From positions 39,764,379 through 39,824,378 of the forward strand of contig NC_087067.1 in NCBI RefSeq assembly GCF_963678635.1: DNA of 60,000 nt. Direction: 5' to 3'. A program made the position numbers and the translations under genes. Positions 45,015-57,734 of this stretch are shown piece by piece (the stretch's first letter is position 1; every line of letters begins with the position of its first letter). Under the pieces are notes generated by a model. It did no database searches, was not told the origin of the DNA, and was given only the letters and a program-made list of their open reading frames with translations. The stretch is from Symsagittifera roscoffensis (taxonomy: Eukaryota > Xenacoelomorpha > Acoela > Convolutidae).

Positions 45015-46503
45015 TCAGATAAATCTCGTGTGAGTTGTTTTTTTTTCGAGTTGTATTTTCCAATCGAAAAACATTATTTCTTGATATCCTTTAGTTTTTG
45101 TGTCTGCTTTGCAGTTCGATGGATTATTTATACCAATGTGTGGTATCCAGTGCTTATCGTGTATGTCATAAGTTAATCTTCCGTGTGCGCCGTTGTATGG
45201 GTTTTTTTCATCTAGTTTTATATGTCCTTGATATCTTTCAAGTTCTGCTTGATGTACAGAATCGGCAAGGACTTGAAAATGTACTATTTTTCTGTCAGTG
45301 TTTTTATTTCTTGTGATGTTTAATCTGAGTAGCTCGTTTTTACAATCATCGGGACTTAGATGTAGAAGTCGTTCTATATTACTTTGGTAGAATGATTCGT
45401 GGTCAAGTCGGTTTTTATTTCCGTTTGAAACTTGTGAACAATGTACTTTCTTTTCGGAAAAGTTCGCTGTAAATTTATATCCTATGACTGTTGTTGGTCG
45501 GGCTTTTGAATATAGTGTCGCTATTACATTTGTAGTTTCTATAGCTTGTGGTTCCGTTTCGCATTGTGATACTTGATTTATTGCATATTTGTGTAGTGTT
45601 TTTTGTTCATTTTCTTCACAATCGTAGTGTGTTACTAATAAGTCTTGGGGTCCTGTGCGGGGGAAGGATTTATGTTCTGATCGGAGATTATTAGAAAAAG
45701 GAGTTGGAGAATGATAATCCTGAGTACGGGTTATAAAATGTGATGTAACCAATTCTCTTTTTGGTATATCTGTCGTATTTATATATTACTTCAGTTGTTA
45801 TAAATGGTGGTGGTAGCGGATGAGCTGTTATATTTGGTGGGTTTAATGGGTAAGGATGTTGAGCAATGTTGTTTAGTTTAACCATGATTTCAAATTTTAA
45901 TTGTAGACTATTTTGTTGGAGTATTTGGATGTTATGGTCACGAATGTCTTCGTGGATGTCTTGTCTATACTCTAGTCTATGGAGTGCCCAGTTGTGGAGT
46001 CGGTTACTTTCCGGGTGTTGTCCAAATAATGTTGGGGGTGCTGTGAACGTGTTCCAATCTAATCTTAAAGGGATATTTGTTGATGATTGTTCTCGATATC
46101 TAGCGTCGAGGTTATTTGGAAAATTTAGGGGGAAAGGCGTCGGTGAAATTTGGCTTATTGATGGTGTTGACGGTAGTGATAATGTTTCTGGTAGTGATGA
46201 TGATGTTGTTGTATCCGTAGAAATATCTCTTGGGTCATTTATTAAATTTGGTTCACCTTGTGTGAATGATTGTGTTGTCCAATATGGTAGTCGTGATGTT
46301 TGGTTTGGGGGTTTAAAGGGATTTTCACGTATTTGTTCAGATGTTGGTGTTGAACCTAAGTAATCTGAGGGTATACTTGAAGTGCTACGTTGTGAAAGAA
46401 GTGTAGGGGTTTCCGGTAATATGCTAATTGGGTTTTCTGGAGTAATTGGTGATGGGGATTGGGGTATATTAAAATTAACTCGGGGGGTTTGAAAATTTCT
46501 ATT
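45015..46503 (-). pseudogene. Envelope-like linker and N-terminal ectodomain, copy 2
   Basis: Frames 45885-45691 and 45752-45015 carry the N-terminal Cys region and end in a frameshift near 45015. Upstream of 45885 the same frame stays open back to the nonsense codon at 46504-46506. The linker and leader therefore share the ectodomain frame. Confidence 0.5.
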
Positions 46504-47028
46504 TCATCGTGGATGTATAATTTGTCTATTTATTTCAACTGTATTTTGGTTGTGACTAATATTTCTTATTCTACTTAATTCTTGTGGTAGTGTTGGGTAC
46601 AAGTTATATGTTGGTTCACTTAGAGGTGCCTGTCGCTGAACTGGTTCTAATGGTTCAGATAAGCGGGCGTGTCGTTCTTCAAAAATATATGGGTTATCAT
46701 GGAAAAAAACTCGTGTAGATGTTTGGGGGTTTTGGGTAGTTGTAGGTATTGTCGGGTTTTCTTGGGATGTTGTCGGTGAATACTGACTGTGTGATTGTTG
46801 GTTAGCAATTTTTGAGGGTTTTTTGATTGATTTCTTTCTGAAGTGAAAAAATTTATGTTTATTGTAGTATTCTTCAAGAAAAAGAATTAAAAGGATTGTT
46901 GCTAAGGCGAATGTTATGATTTCCTTCTTTATACATTTGCATATTGTCAATATTAGGGATGATAAAAATGTTATAAAAATTACAAAAAATAAAAAAATAT
47001 CTGTTCTACTAAAAATGGTTCGTATCAT
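46504..47028 (-). pseudogene. Envelope leader, second hydrophobic pair and linker, copy 2
   Basis: 174 codons: two strong hydrophobic helices (about residues 10-36 and 40-54), a basic cluster (HFRKKSIKKPSK), then Pro/Thr/Gln-rich linker up to a nonsense codon at 46504. The upstream hydrophobic pair (about 47260-47030) is in broken frames, with one nonsense codon directly before the Met at 47028. Confidence 0.6.
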
Positions 47029-47269
47029 TTAAATAAATTTTGGGTTTTGGTACCTGTGAATATGGTCAATGACTTGGGAAAGTTGGAGATATATTTCAAA
47101 TAGGGAGTAGAAAATTTAAAAAATATTGCAAAAAATGATTAAAATTATTATAAAAGCTTCAAAAGTATCAAAGAGAAATATGAATAAAAGTTTAAGTATT
47201 GTTAAAAAGTTTATGAAAATGTTGAAAATTGTGTTGACTGATCGAGAGAAGAGCATTTAAGAAATGGCT

Positions 47270-48060
47270 TCTTGGTTGAACATTTTTTGTTGTTTGGGGC
47301 AATTTTCAAGTGTGGTCGAATTATTTATTGATTTTTTGACAAGTGGGTTGAGTTTTGTGAAAAGTTGTTGGGGGCAAATTTTATGGTGTTTGGGAGGTCT
47401 TCTTTGCTTTATTTTTATTTGTCAGGTGATCTGGGGTATTTTTGAGGTTTTTGTACTTAAGGCTAAATTAATATGGTCGTATTTTTATTTTAGGCTAAAT
47501 TAACATTATTTTTGGGGGGTTTTTGAGGTCTGAGTTGGGAAAATATTGTTGATCTTTGCGTTACTAGATAAAGGAGGGTTATGATATTATGGTGGTATTT
47601 ATTTTAGTTGTCAAGTTTGAGTGGTTTGCTTATTTTTGACCTGGAGGTTGTAAAGTTATAGTTATAGATATGCCTGGAGTTTAATATCTTTCGTCTAATT
47701 GGTTTGTGTTAGAGTTATAGAAGGTGACGGATTGAATGAATCCTATTGGCTAATTTTGAACTAGAATTGCTGCGTGTTTGCAGCATGTTATTTTGAAAAA
47801 TGAAAGTTCAAAATGTTTCAGAGGTGCAAATGATATTAATTTTAAAATTAAAGCTGTTTTTGAAATTCAACTTTCTTTAATATTTTAGATTGTGGGATGA
47901 ATGTTTTGTAGTTTTTACGTGGTTGATTTCTCTCTATGTTCTGATTTCTCGACAAGTTCTTGGGGTATAATTTTTTCTATCATTTTTTTATTTTTCCTTT
48001 CTTATTTTTTGATCTAGCTTTTTGTATTGTTTTGGGTTGTAGTTGGTTTTTTATTTTGTT
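47270..48060 (-). other. Interval between integrase and envelope, copy 2
   Basis: Counterpart of 30555-31296. No frame is conserved between the copies here. The duplicated TTAGCCTAAA(A/G)T motif near 47470-47505 is kept. Confidence 0.5.
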
Positions 48061-49920
48061 TTTCAAGGTGAATGTCATTTTGTTCATTTATTTCATTTTC
48101 CGTATGTGAGTGATTTTGAATAACTTTTAAACCTGTGAAAGAATATAATTGAGTTAGTTCGCGTAGTGCGTATTCTTTTGTATAGTAAGGCAATAGATTG
48201 TTTCTATGTTGAACAATTTCTTTTTGGTCTGAATCGGTGATTTAATATGTTACGTCTGTGGGTTTGGCAATTATTTGGTATGATCCTTTTTGAACGGGTT
48301 GTAATTTTTTAGAAATTCCTTTTTGTGTATTAAAATTAGGTATTAGGACAAATGTTCCAATTTTTAAATCGGAGGCTGGTGTAAAGCGTGAAATTATTTG
48401 TTCGTTAATATTTTGCCTTTGTTAAAACTTTTTTGTTACTCTTTGGTAAATTTCATTGTGTTTTTTATCTCTATATAAAATCCATTCGGTGTGTGTACCG
48501 GAGGCTAATTTAAGGATTTGTGGGTGATGAAAATGATCTTCATCATGCGTGTGTAAAGGTTGGTTATAACAAACTGAGTCTTTATTCGGTTGGCAATGAC
48601 CTTGTGTATTTTTATGAGAGTTTGCTGTAAACATAATTGATTTACTTGGCTTTTGATTAAAAACCATTTCGTATGGTGACATTCCTAGAGTTGTCGTAAT
48701 TTGTGAATTATATGCTAAGGGAAATAATTTTACATCTGCTGACCATTCTGTGTATCTTGTATTATTCCATTTATGATACATCTAAGATATTCTTGTAGTG
48801 AACGGTTCATACCTTCGACTAAACCGTTTGTCCAAGGTGCTTGAGATGAACGCGGATTGTGCTTAATGTTATATAAATGACATAGTGTGATGATTTCATT
48901 ATTTATGAATTCTGTACCGTTGTCTGTAACTAAAATTTCGGATAATCCGAATTTAGCTATCCAGTGTTCATGAAGTGTTGTGTAAGCATAACAAGCGTTA
49001 CAATGTGGTACTGGGTTGAGTGCTACATAATGTGTAAATGCATCAACAATTACCATAATGTAGGAGTTTCCTTCAGAGGATGGTGAAATTGGTCCTTTTG
49101 TATCGAATGAAATACGGTGGTTAAAATATAAACTTTTTCCTTTAAAATCTTGTTTTGTGCTATTTGTTTTTGATTTGGATAAGGTTTATTTAGCTGAAAT
49201 ACTATACAATCATTGCATAGTACTTTTATCCAAATTGGTGCATTTGGGAAATAAAATTTTTTGTAAAATTTGAATATGTTTTCTCTGATCCAGAGTGTCC
49301 TTAAATGTTTTGTGTATGTGAAATGTTAAAAGCTATTAGAATCATACTTAAAGGGAGACAGGGAACTGTAGAATCATTTAAATGATATTCTAGAAGGTCT
49401 GTGTTTTCATTAATTGTTGTATTATTAAATTTTCGAAAATATCGGAGGAGTGTTTTATTTCCTAAAATTGTGGTATCTGCCTTTACGGGCTTAGTTTTGT
49501 ATTTGTGCCATGATTTTAGTTGTCTAATTACTGGGTCAAGATTTTGATATTGTTTCAAGATATTAATTGTAATTTTATCTGTTGGAGGGAGAAAAATGTT
49601 TTCAATTTCTAATTTAGATAAAGGAATTGTGTCAAGTGGGTCATGGAGGTCAAAAACTTGATTTATTGTGTATTTTGAATCATGTTTGTGGTCCTGATAA
49701 ATTTATTTTATCAGTTAGATTTTCTTTTTCAATTAACGGAAAAAGGTCTTTTTTATTTGAGTGGTGTTTTATTCGTTTTTGTTGGGTGTTATTTTTTATC
49801 CATTGTGAGAATTGAATTGGTTTGAAAGATGATGTTCCAAGTAGATCAACTTCGTAGTGATTATTTTGGCAATCTAAGTAAAGTGGGAAGTGTTGTAGGT
49901 TATTTATTTGTGATTGTTCA
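48061..49920 (-). pseudogene. Pol: integrase and preceding region, copy 2
   Basis: Frames 49558-49301 (pre-integrase), 49056-48730 (catalytic core) and 48781-48422 (core end and linker) are separated by indels. The D,D35E residues are intact: Asp5, Asp45 and Glu81 counted from the Met at 49056. The GPY-module region (48420-48060) is still recognisable but interrupted, for example by a stop near 48243. Confidence 0.85.
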
Positions 49921-49923
49921 ATG

Positions 49924-52900
49924 TCAGTTTTTACTGCATATTTGCATTCTAGTCGGGGTGATGTTTCGTCTTGTGCAAGGTAAAATTTTTATATTTTTGG
50001 GTATTTCAACTGTAGTTTTTCGTGTAAGTAATTCAGGTGGTGTATTTCGACTTAATGTATCTGGTAATGCAAGATTCTTTCCTGCTGTCCAAACTATATG
50101 TAAGTTTGGAAATTTCATTAATAATAATTGAAATTTATAAACTCGGTGATTTGGATTTGACTTTTGTGTAAAGAGAAAAATGATTGGTTTATGATCTGTG
50201 AATAGAACTGTTGGATGTTTTGATCCAAGTATCAGAAATTCATTTTCTGTAAGTTTATAAATTATAGCTGTACATTCTCTCATTAGAGTTGAGAGTCGTA
50301 GCTCTGCTTGAGTGAATAATCGGGAATTTGCTGATATAAGGTTCGTTTTATTTGTACCACTGTGTGATTGTAGTAATGCTGCGCCGATGCCAAAATTTGA
50401 AGCATCGCACATTGCATAGAATGGTTGATTTGGATCTGGGATTGTGTTTGAAATTTGTTCAGTTAGAAGTGTTTTAATTTCTTCAAATCGTGTTTGATGT
50501 TCAGTGGTCCATTCAAAATTATTTTTTTGTCTGAGGATATTATAGAATGGTCTTAAATATAATTGCATTTTGTAAACGTACTTGCTTAAGAAATTTAAGA
50601 TTCCAAGGAATTCTTGGATTTTCTTTTTGTTTGATGGTGGTTGAAGCTTTTGAATAGCATCAATGCGTGATTTTAATGGAGTGATTGTGTTTCTTTCTAT
50701 ATTATGTCCTAAAAATTTAACTCGTGTTAAAATGAAGTGTGATTTATTGGGGGCGGCCTTCAGATTTTCGTTCTGAAGTATTTTATGATAGTGTTCTAAA
50801 ACTGTAAACATTTCTTCTTTTGTCTGTGATTGCATAAAAACATCGTCTAAACAGGTGATTGCGTTTTTCTTAAGAATTAGTGGTCTAAAAATTTTGCTCA
50901 TAAAAGCTGAAAATGCTGCTGGTCCTATGAATATTCCATAGAATAGGCGGTTGAATTCATATTGTTGATTTCCAATGACAAATTGTGTTAAACGTCGTGA
51001 TTGTTCATCTAGTGGCATTTTATTGTATGCACTATTCATATCTGCGGTTGTAAAGTATTTTCCGTTTATTTTTGATAAAATAACTTGTATTGGTTCAATA
51101 GGCCAATTGCATTTTGATTCGTCTATTAGTGAATTGAGATATCTAGCGTCTAAAACTATTTTTAATGATTCTCCTTTTGCTAGAATTATAACAGGGTTAA
51201 GAAATGTGTTACCTTTTGGTTGTTCTTCTTTGTTTACTGGTGGGATAATTTTGTATTGTTCTAAAATATCTAGTAATCTAATTACTTTATCGTGTAAATG
51301 AATTGGTGCTTTACTTGCTCTTTGTTTTCTGAAAACTGCGTCAGGTTTTAACGGGAGATGTAGTGATGGACTGATTTTCCCAACATCAAATGTTGCGTAG
51401 ACTGTTGAATATTTTAACAGTTGTTTTGCTAGTTTGTCAAATTCGATTTGTGTGATTTGCGAGTGTTCAAAGTTAAACATCGTTAAAAATTGTTGTTGAT
51501 CTTTTGTGTAATTTGTTATATTGAATGTTGGTTTAAAATATGGTGTTTTTGTGAAATAATCTGTGTTCCTCTTTTCATTGCTTATTATGTTATTTATGGA
51601 TAGTTCCTCGTAAAGAATTGAGGATTGACAAATATCTAATAATTGGAGTATATTATTTACGCGGTATGCTATTTCATGTACGGGTGATATTGTAGCGTTT
51701 GTTTCGCAATATCCTAAAAGTCCTAAGGGTAATGTTACTTGATACGGTGTATTGTTATACACATTGAGCAAAATGATGTCTGAATTCGTATTTTTCAAAT
51801 ATTTTATAGATGAAATCGTGATTTTGAAAAACTTATGAATAGGTTTAAACTCAAAGTCTGACATAAAGAGTTGTCGTTTATTTTGACTTTTATCATATTG
51901 GTGAACTTGTTTTATTGAAAAGTTATATATATTTCCTGATAGTGGTTTCAGGTGTTTCCGTTGTTGGTTATAAATTGGATAAAATTTTGAGAAGAATGGT
52001 GGTTGTTTGTTTAATCTTTGAAAAAATGTTAGAGCTGTATTTTTTGTTTTTGTGTACTTATCTTTGATTAGTATTTTACTATTCAAGATGTTGATTGTTG
52101 GTATATATTTTGATATAAATGGTATGCCAATGATATTGTGTTTATTATCAGTGATATGAAATATTTGTTTAAACGGTTTGTTTAGAATTTTATTTTGCTC
52201 CATTGTTCTTGTGGGGAGGAGTAATAATTGGACTTTTCCATAATTTACTAATGTTGATCCTTGTGCTTTTGCTAGTTTACTAGAGGTTGCGAGAGGCGTT
52301 AATTTTGGATGTAATGTTTTGATTTCATTCCATGTGGGAATGTTAATTATGTTTGATTCTGCTCCTGAATCAATTAAAAAATCAATTTCAAGATCTGGTG
52401 GTTGAAATTCTTTGTTTCTTGGACTTTCTAAGAGAAATGGTATTGTCCAAACTTTTTCTCTGGGTTGTTCTTTTCGTATATTTTGATAAATATGATTTGT
52501 GTTTAAACATTTTGTTTTGTCATTTTCATTGGGTTTATTTACCATGTTAATTTCGTTTATTTCTTGTGCAGTTTGTGTAGTATTGATGGGTTCATTATAA
52601 TAATTGTGAAGGAGTTCCAATTGATTTTCATTTATATTTGATGTAAATGGTTGTTCATATCTAATAGGTTCGTAGTCGTTTTCGACTGTTATCATATTTA
52701 CGGGGATGGTATTTTCTGTATCACTTTCTGTATCTGATGATCCACAGTTTATTTGATTTAGTTGTAGTTCGTTATTTCCTGTGTCATCAATACCTGGGGG
52801 GTCTGATTTTGTTTCTTCATTTGACTGTACTTGGTTAATTTGTCTTCGATGTTTTGGTGTACTACTTCTGTATCGATGTTTTGAATTATTATAATGGTTA

Positions 52901-53424
52901 TTATTCCTATGTGGTGATTTGGAATAATTTCTATATTGATTATTATAACTTGAATTTCGGTTTTGTGAATCATTCCGTGATCTGTTTTGATAAATGTCAT
53001 TTGGTCTGTGATAGTTTGATCTGTTATATGAGTTATTTTTTGATCGATTGTTCGGGTAATTCTGATTTCGATTGTTCGAATAACTTCTATTTCGATTTTG
53101 TGAATAGTTTCTATTTCTGTTATATGATGAATTTCGTGATTGATTATTGGAATAGTGTTTATTTCTTGGGTTTGATTGGGAATTGGATCTAGAAACAAAA
53201 TGTGTTGCATTTGAATTTGATCTCGTATAGTTATTTCGACTATTTGATCGATTATAATGATTTTGTGAAGAATTCTGTGTATTTCTTCGTTCTGGTGATC
53301 TTCCTCTATAACTTGAGTTATATGGTGATTGATTCCTTGTGTAATTGGTGTTGTTCGGAAGTGGTTTTCCTGAACTGTTGTTACTGTATACATTTTTGTT
53401 TGGTAGATTTTGATCTTTCTTCAT
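49924..53424 (-). pseudogene. Gag tail, protease, RT and RNase H in one frame, copy 2
   Basis: 1166 codons without interruption. In order: Asn/Arg/Ser-rich Gag tail (about 1-180), acidic linker, protease DSGAESN (about residue 350), long undefined spacer, RT (TTADMNSAYNK and LDD, here CLDD instead of YLDD) and RNase H (CDASNFGIGAALL, LMRECTA, FTDHKPI) ending in the tether. Gag and Pol share one frame with no shift or stop between them, so the element probably made a single fused Gag-Pol precursor. It ends at a frameshift before integrase. Confidence 0.92.
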
Positions 53425-53496
53425 ATATTGATAGAATGATTTATTTGGTTCTTTATACTTTTGAGGTTTGTTTTGGTTATCTTGTTGTTTTTGTCT

Positions 53497-54342
53497 TCAT
53501 TCGGAAATACTATGTCCGTTTTGTCGGCAATAATTACACCAGTTTTTGAAAGATGGTTTGCCTTTAAAATTTGGGTGTTTTTCATTAAAATTTAGTACTT
53601 CAGTGATTTTTTCAACTAGGTCTGTATCTGATTCCTGTATGTTATTTATATGTGTAGTGTTTGTTTCAATTTGATTAACATATTGTAGTTTTAGATTTTC
53701 TGTTTCTTCAAGTTTCATTCTGATTTCCGCTTGGTCTAGTTTGTCTACTAGTTTTCGAAAATCTAAATCTGGCTCTCGAATTGAAGAAGGATGAGATGCT
53801 CTCTTTTTTATTGCTATTTTCCTTAATTGAGGTGTTAAGGTCATCATTAAAATTTCTGTCATTTTTGTGTTTTTATAGTCATGTGTATTTAATGAATATG
53901 CTTTTCGAACTAGTGTTTCGATACGTACTGCTAATTGTTTGATGGTTTCGTTTGGTAATCTGCAAATTTCATTACATAAAACTCTTTGGTGTTGTTTATT
54001 TCTTTCGGAGTCAAATATTTTTGAAAATCCTTGTGTAAATCTTTTCCAGTCTGATTTTTTTTCTATAGGTAATACTGAAAACCATTTTTGAGCTGCGCCA
54101 TCTAAGGTTGTTTGTATCAACGCTGTGCGTCGATGTATCCAATTTTGATGTAGTGGTGTATTAATTTGTTCAGGTCCTATATTTAAAATTAAATTTGCTG
54201 TTACTGCATTTAAATAATCTTCTACAGAATATTCAGGATCTGTTCCTGTGAATACCATTAGTGGTTTATTTGATGTTATTGATGATCCACCCATGAGGTA
54301 TAAATTCATTGTCATCTGTAGTGATTCTGCGACATTTGGCAT
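53497..54342 (-). pseudogene. Gag capsid region and zinc knuckle, copy 2
   Basis: 281 codons covering the capsid-like domain and the knuckle CNYCRQNGHSISE. A stop codon (53497-53499) replaces the last knuckle Cys, which truncates Gag exactly at its zinc ligand. A second nonsense codon near 54355 separates it from the upstream segment. Confidence 0.85.
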
Positions 54343-54354
54343 TTGCGAAAAACT

Positions 54355-55071
54355 TTAAAGTTGATTTTTTGTTATTTCGTGTTGTTGAAGATAAAATGGA
54401 AGTGGTATTTCATTTTGCATTTGAGTTGGTTGATACGAGTGCATAGTCATTGGGTTTTGTGGTTGAATTGGTTGAATTGGTTGAAAAGATTGTGTATTAG
54501 TTGGATTTGGCATATGTATTGGTTGTTGATTTCGTGTATCTGTTGGATTTGGAGAAAAAATTCTATTATATGTATGAGGTCGTCGCGATCCTTGTTTTTG
54601 ATATTCTTGGGTATATGGTGCAAAAATGTCTGGATGTAAATAATCATCATCAGATGATAAGTATTCCGTATGATGAGGTGCTTGCTTTTTATTTTTATTT
54701 TGTTGAAAGAATGGGTAAATTTCACTATGATCCTGTGGAGGATGTGAATTAGTTCGAAAATTTACTGAGTTGGTTGTTGTCGTTGGATTATCCCAATAGT
54801 GAGAACATACATGATTATTATTAGTTTTTCGTGGGGGATAGTTTGTTTTTGACGAATGTGCATAATTATAATTGTGTTCTGCAAAAGTGTTTCTTGTGAA
54901 CGTTCTTCGTGGTTTTGATGGTACTGTCATAGGTCTATATGTTTGATAATCCATATGTGAATATTTTGGAGCAACCGAAGGTTTAACGGTTGATTGTAAG
55001 GTTACTTGTGCCAGTGATGTGTTTGTATTTCTTGGTGTTGTTAAGTTTGGATGTATTGGTGAAATGCTTTG
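54355..55071 (-). pseudogene. Gag middle low-complexity segment, copy 2
   Basis: The frame 54954-54355 (199 codons from an internal Met) is Asn/Gln/Pro/Thr/Tyr-rich, colinear with 23600-24190 in copy 1. The nonsense codon upstream at 55072 is not shared with copy 1. Confidence 0.75.
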
Positions 55072-56070
55072 TTATGTAGTTGTTGTTGTTTGGACAATTT
55101 CTTCATTTATGAAGTGTGATGGTGTTTGGATATATTGTTGTGTAAGATTCCTAGTTCCATTAAGGTTTTCATTGTGTATGACGATCGAATTTAAACTGTT
55201 ATTTCGCGTATCAGGTAAAAATGTATTGTAGTTTAATGGTGTTGCATCAATGGTTAGTGGTACTACTTTTACACAATCTCTTTGGTAAGATACTGTACTT
55301 ATTGCTTGACTTGAGATTGATTGTGGGATATTTTTAAATGTAGAATGAGCCCATTCAGGGTCCCAAACGTAGTCTGACTGTTCTGTAATGGCAGTATCAT
55401 CATTTGGATTTTGAGGTCTAAAATTTTTTCTTGCCTGTGAAATTAAGTCTATATTATGTGTGAAATAATCTATTATAAACCATGCCAAAATTTGTTGTAA
55501 GTCATGTTTTGTGTGTTGTGAAACATCGTCTTTAGTGAAATTTTCTTTGATTATATGTAGAAAAGTTAAAAATAAAGCAATTTCATTTCGTACTTTTGTA
55601 TGTTTGGATGTTTCAGTTGGTGAGATACTGTGAAATTCTGTTTTTTCTAATATTGAAATATAGGTATGTATTATTGCAAAAACTTCGTTAGTGAATATGG
55701 AGTTTGCTCTTTGTGAATTATGATATTGTATGCTTTTAATATCTTCTAAGAATACTTTTGAAAATTCTAATTCAAGATCGTCTGTTTGAATTACATATTT
55801 ACGATGATTCGTATTTGGTGTGCTGAATTCTATGGTGTAGATTCCATATTGTTGTGTTAAATTACATATATCTTTCAGATAATGTTCAATAATTTGTCTT
55901 TTGATTTTTACATCTGGGAATTCTGCTTTGCATGGACTGACTCCGGGTTCAAACAAATTTACGAGTAAATTCTTGCAAAAATCATGTTGCCCTCTATTAT
56001 CGGGTGCATCTATGAGGAAGGGGTAAACCTCTTCGTCATCTGGACTATCGTCACTTTGAGTGTGGCTCAT
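55072..56070 (-). pseudogene. Gag N-terminal region, copy 2
   Basis: 332 codons from the Gag ATG (five bases after the ORF A stop). It is uninterrupted across the point where copy 1 is frameshifted and ends in a nonsense codon at 55072-55074. It has an acidic start and a mostly helical body, with no named domain. Together with the segments above it gives a Gag of about 1,150 residues, very long for a Ty3/gypsy element. Confidence 0.8.
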
Positions 56071-56074
56071 TTTT

Positions 56075-56512
56075 TCATTTAATGACTGTTAATATATAAC
56101 TATCGATGTGTCTAATTGGTTGATTCCAATTATACAAGTGTACTGGTTTGTGTTTGTATTGCTTTTTTATTCTTCTTTTTCCTCTTTTTGATGAATTTGA
56201 AGTTGTTTCTGAATCGGAAAAATATATTTGATCGTGAATGGGACAATTTTTATCAATCGATTCTTTTAATTTGTAGAGTTCATCTAAATTGCTAGCTTCT
56301 GATGCTGAAAATGCGTTTCTATTTTTTGAAAATCTTTTTCGTGTGATTTGTCTTTGTTTGTTTATTATTTTTCTTTTTATTGTTAGTCGTTTTGTTCTAA
56401 TGTATCCAACTGTTTGTGTATGAGGTGTGATTACAAGATCGTATTTTTGGTTATCTATCTCACAGTTGTTTAAAACGATTGTTTGTTTATTTCCTAGATT
56501 TTTGAATGACAT
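56075..56512 (-). CDS. ORF A: intact 145-residue basic protein upstream of gag
   Basis: It begins MSFKNLGNKQTIVLNN and stops five bases before the Gag ATG. A predicted strand-rich N-terminus is followed by a Lys/Arg-rich block (about residues 38-62, KRKIINKQRQITRKRF). A Ser/Asp/Glu acidic part (SDSETTS), a second basic cluster (KRGKRRIKKQYKHK) and a C-terminal part with two Trp/Tyr motifs follow. Two basic blocks of this kind suggest RNA binding or nuclear/nucleolar targeting, as in retroviral regulatory proteins, but I see no homology to any. An ORF between leader and gag is not standard for Ty3/gypsy. It is the only complete ORF in either element apart from the ORF E domain of copy 1, so selection on it may be testable. 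Confidence 0.7.
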   Translation of the reverse strand: MSFKNLGNKQTIVLNNCEIDNQKYDLVITPHTQTVGYIRTKRLTIKRKIINKQRQITRKRFSKNRNAFSASEASNLDELYKLKESIDKNCPIHDQIYFSDSETTSNSSKRGKRRIKKQYKHKPVHLYNWNQPIRHIDSYILTVIK

Positions 56513-57714
56513 AAGGTTTAGGATGAGGGATGCAAAAAGTTGTTAGGTGATTTCTATTTTCTTAGACTGTTAGTCCTTACGATTTTTTGGTTAGCTTAAC
56601 CTGGGTCTTTTTATTTAGGGTTGGAAGAGAAAAGTATATCGATTCCGAAGATCGATTTTTTACTTTCTCGTGGCTAGTCTAAGCTAAGGTGTTAACTTAC
56701 TTAATCTTACTTAGGGGTAGTGATTGTGTTCAAGGGTTGGAGAATTGTAAATCAAACCACAAGGTTCAGGTATAATTAGAACGCAAGTAGTTCGTTAGGT
56801 ACTATTTTAAACTTACTAAGTCTAAGAATTATCCTGGGTCTGGTAAAAGGAGGGTTCAAGTGAAGGATGAATAACCGAAGTTTTTCACTGTTTATCCTAA
56901 TTTTGAATGGTTAATTTTGTTGAAAAATTTCTATTAGTCTTGGGTTTTTTGGAAGAGTTGGATAGTGAATCGACGTTTGAGGTCGTTAGACACTTGTTAA
57001 GTAGGTGGGGGAGAACAAAATTGTTCTTTTTGATCCAAGGATATGCCTTGATGATCAGGTTTTAAATTTAATGATATAGAAATTTTATTAAGATCCAAGG
57101 ATAAGCCTTGATGATCTAATTTTAAAATTAAGTGAATATAATTTATTTTAGTTTAAATTTATTTAAGAAAAAAATTTAGTTTTTTAATGATATTAGTGAG
57201 CTTATGATTACTGTTATGTTTAGGTGATGAAGCTGGGACAACAGATGATTATATGATTACTAACAATTTATTGTCATGCTACTAATTTTTATTTTGATTT
57301 TCAATAAATATTTTTCAAATATGTTTTATATAAGACTGCAGAAATTAAGAAAACGATCTGAGATCTTTTTATCAATCGTTATTGTATAATAATAATTTTG
57401 TTTAGCGCCTGAAATGATCATGAAGATTGACTCCAAAATTTTATGTTTGCAAATGAAAATCTAAATTCATTGCTAATAAGATTCTAAATATAAAAGTTTG
57501 TGTTGGCTTTTGCCGTACAATCATAAAACTATATGGTAAGTTTCTACTTTGTCGTATGTCGTCTCTTGTTCGAGGTCTTCTTACAATTCCGGGTAGTTCT
57601 ATTTTGAGTCGTAGAGACATTTCGATTAAATTATTATCGTATAACATTTTGAAAATGTTTTGTCTAAAGTCTAATCTATTTTTGGTTAATTCTAAGCTAT
57701 TAAGGTCTTATTCG
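56513..57714 (-). other. Untranslated leader of copy 2
   Basis: Colinear with 20831-22060. It contains the duplicated hairpin motif at 57032-57116 and the small frame at 57647-57441, whose C-terminal half differs from copy 1 by a small deletion and a frameshift. Confidence 0.6.
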
Positions 57715-57732
57715 AGAATTATGGTCGCACCA
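57715..57732 (-). promoter_or_regulatory. Primer binding site of copy 2
   Basis: On the minus strand it reads TGGTGCGACCATAATTCT, two bases after the LTR end. The first 14 bases equal copy 1. Confidence 0.7.
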
Positions 57733-57734
57733 GA

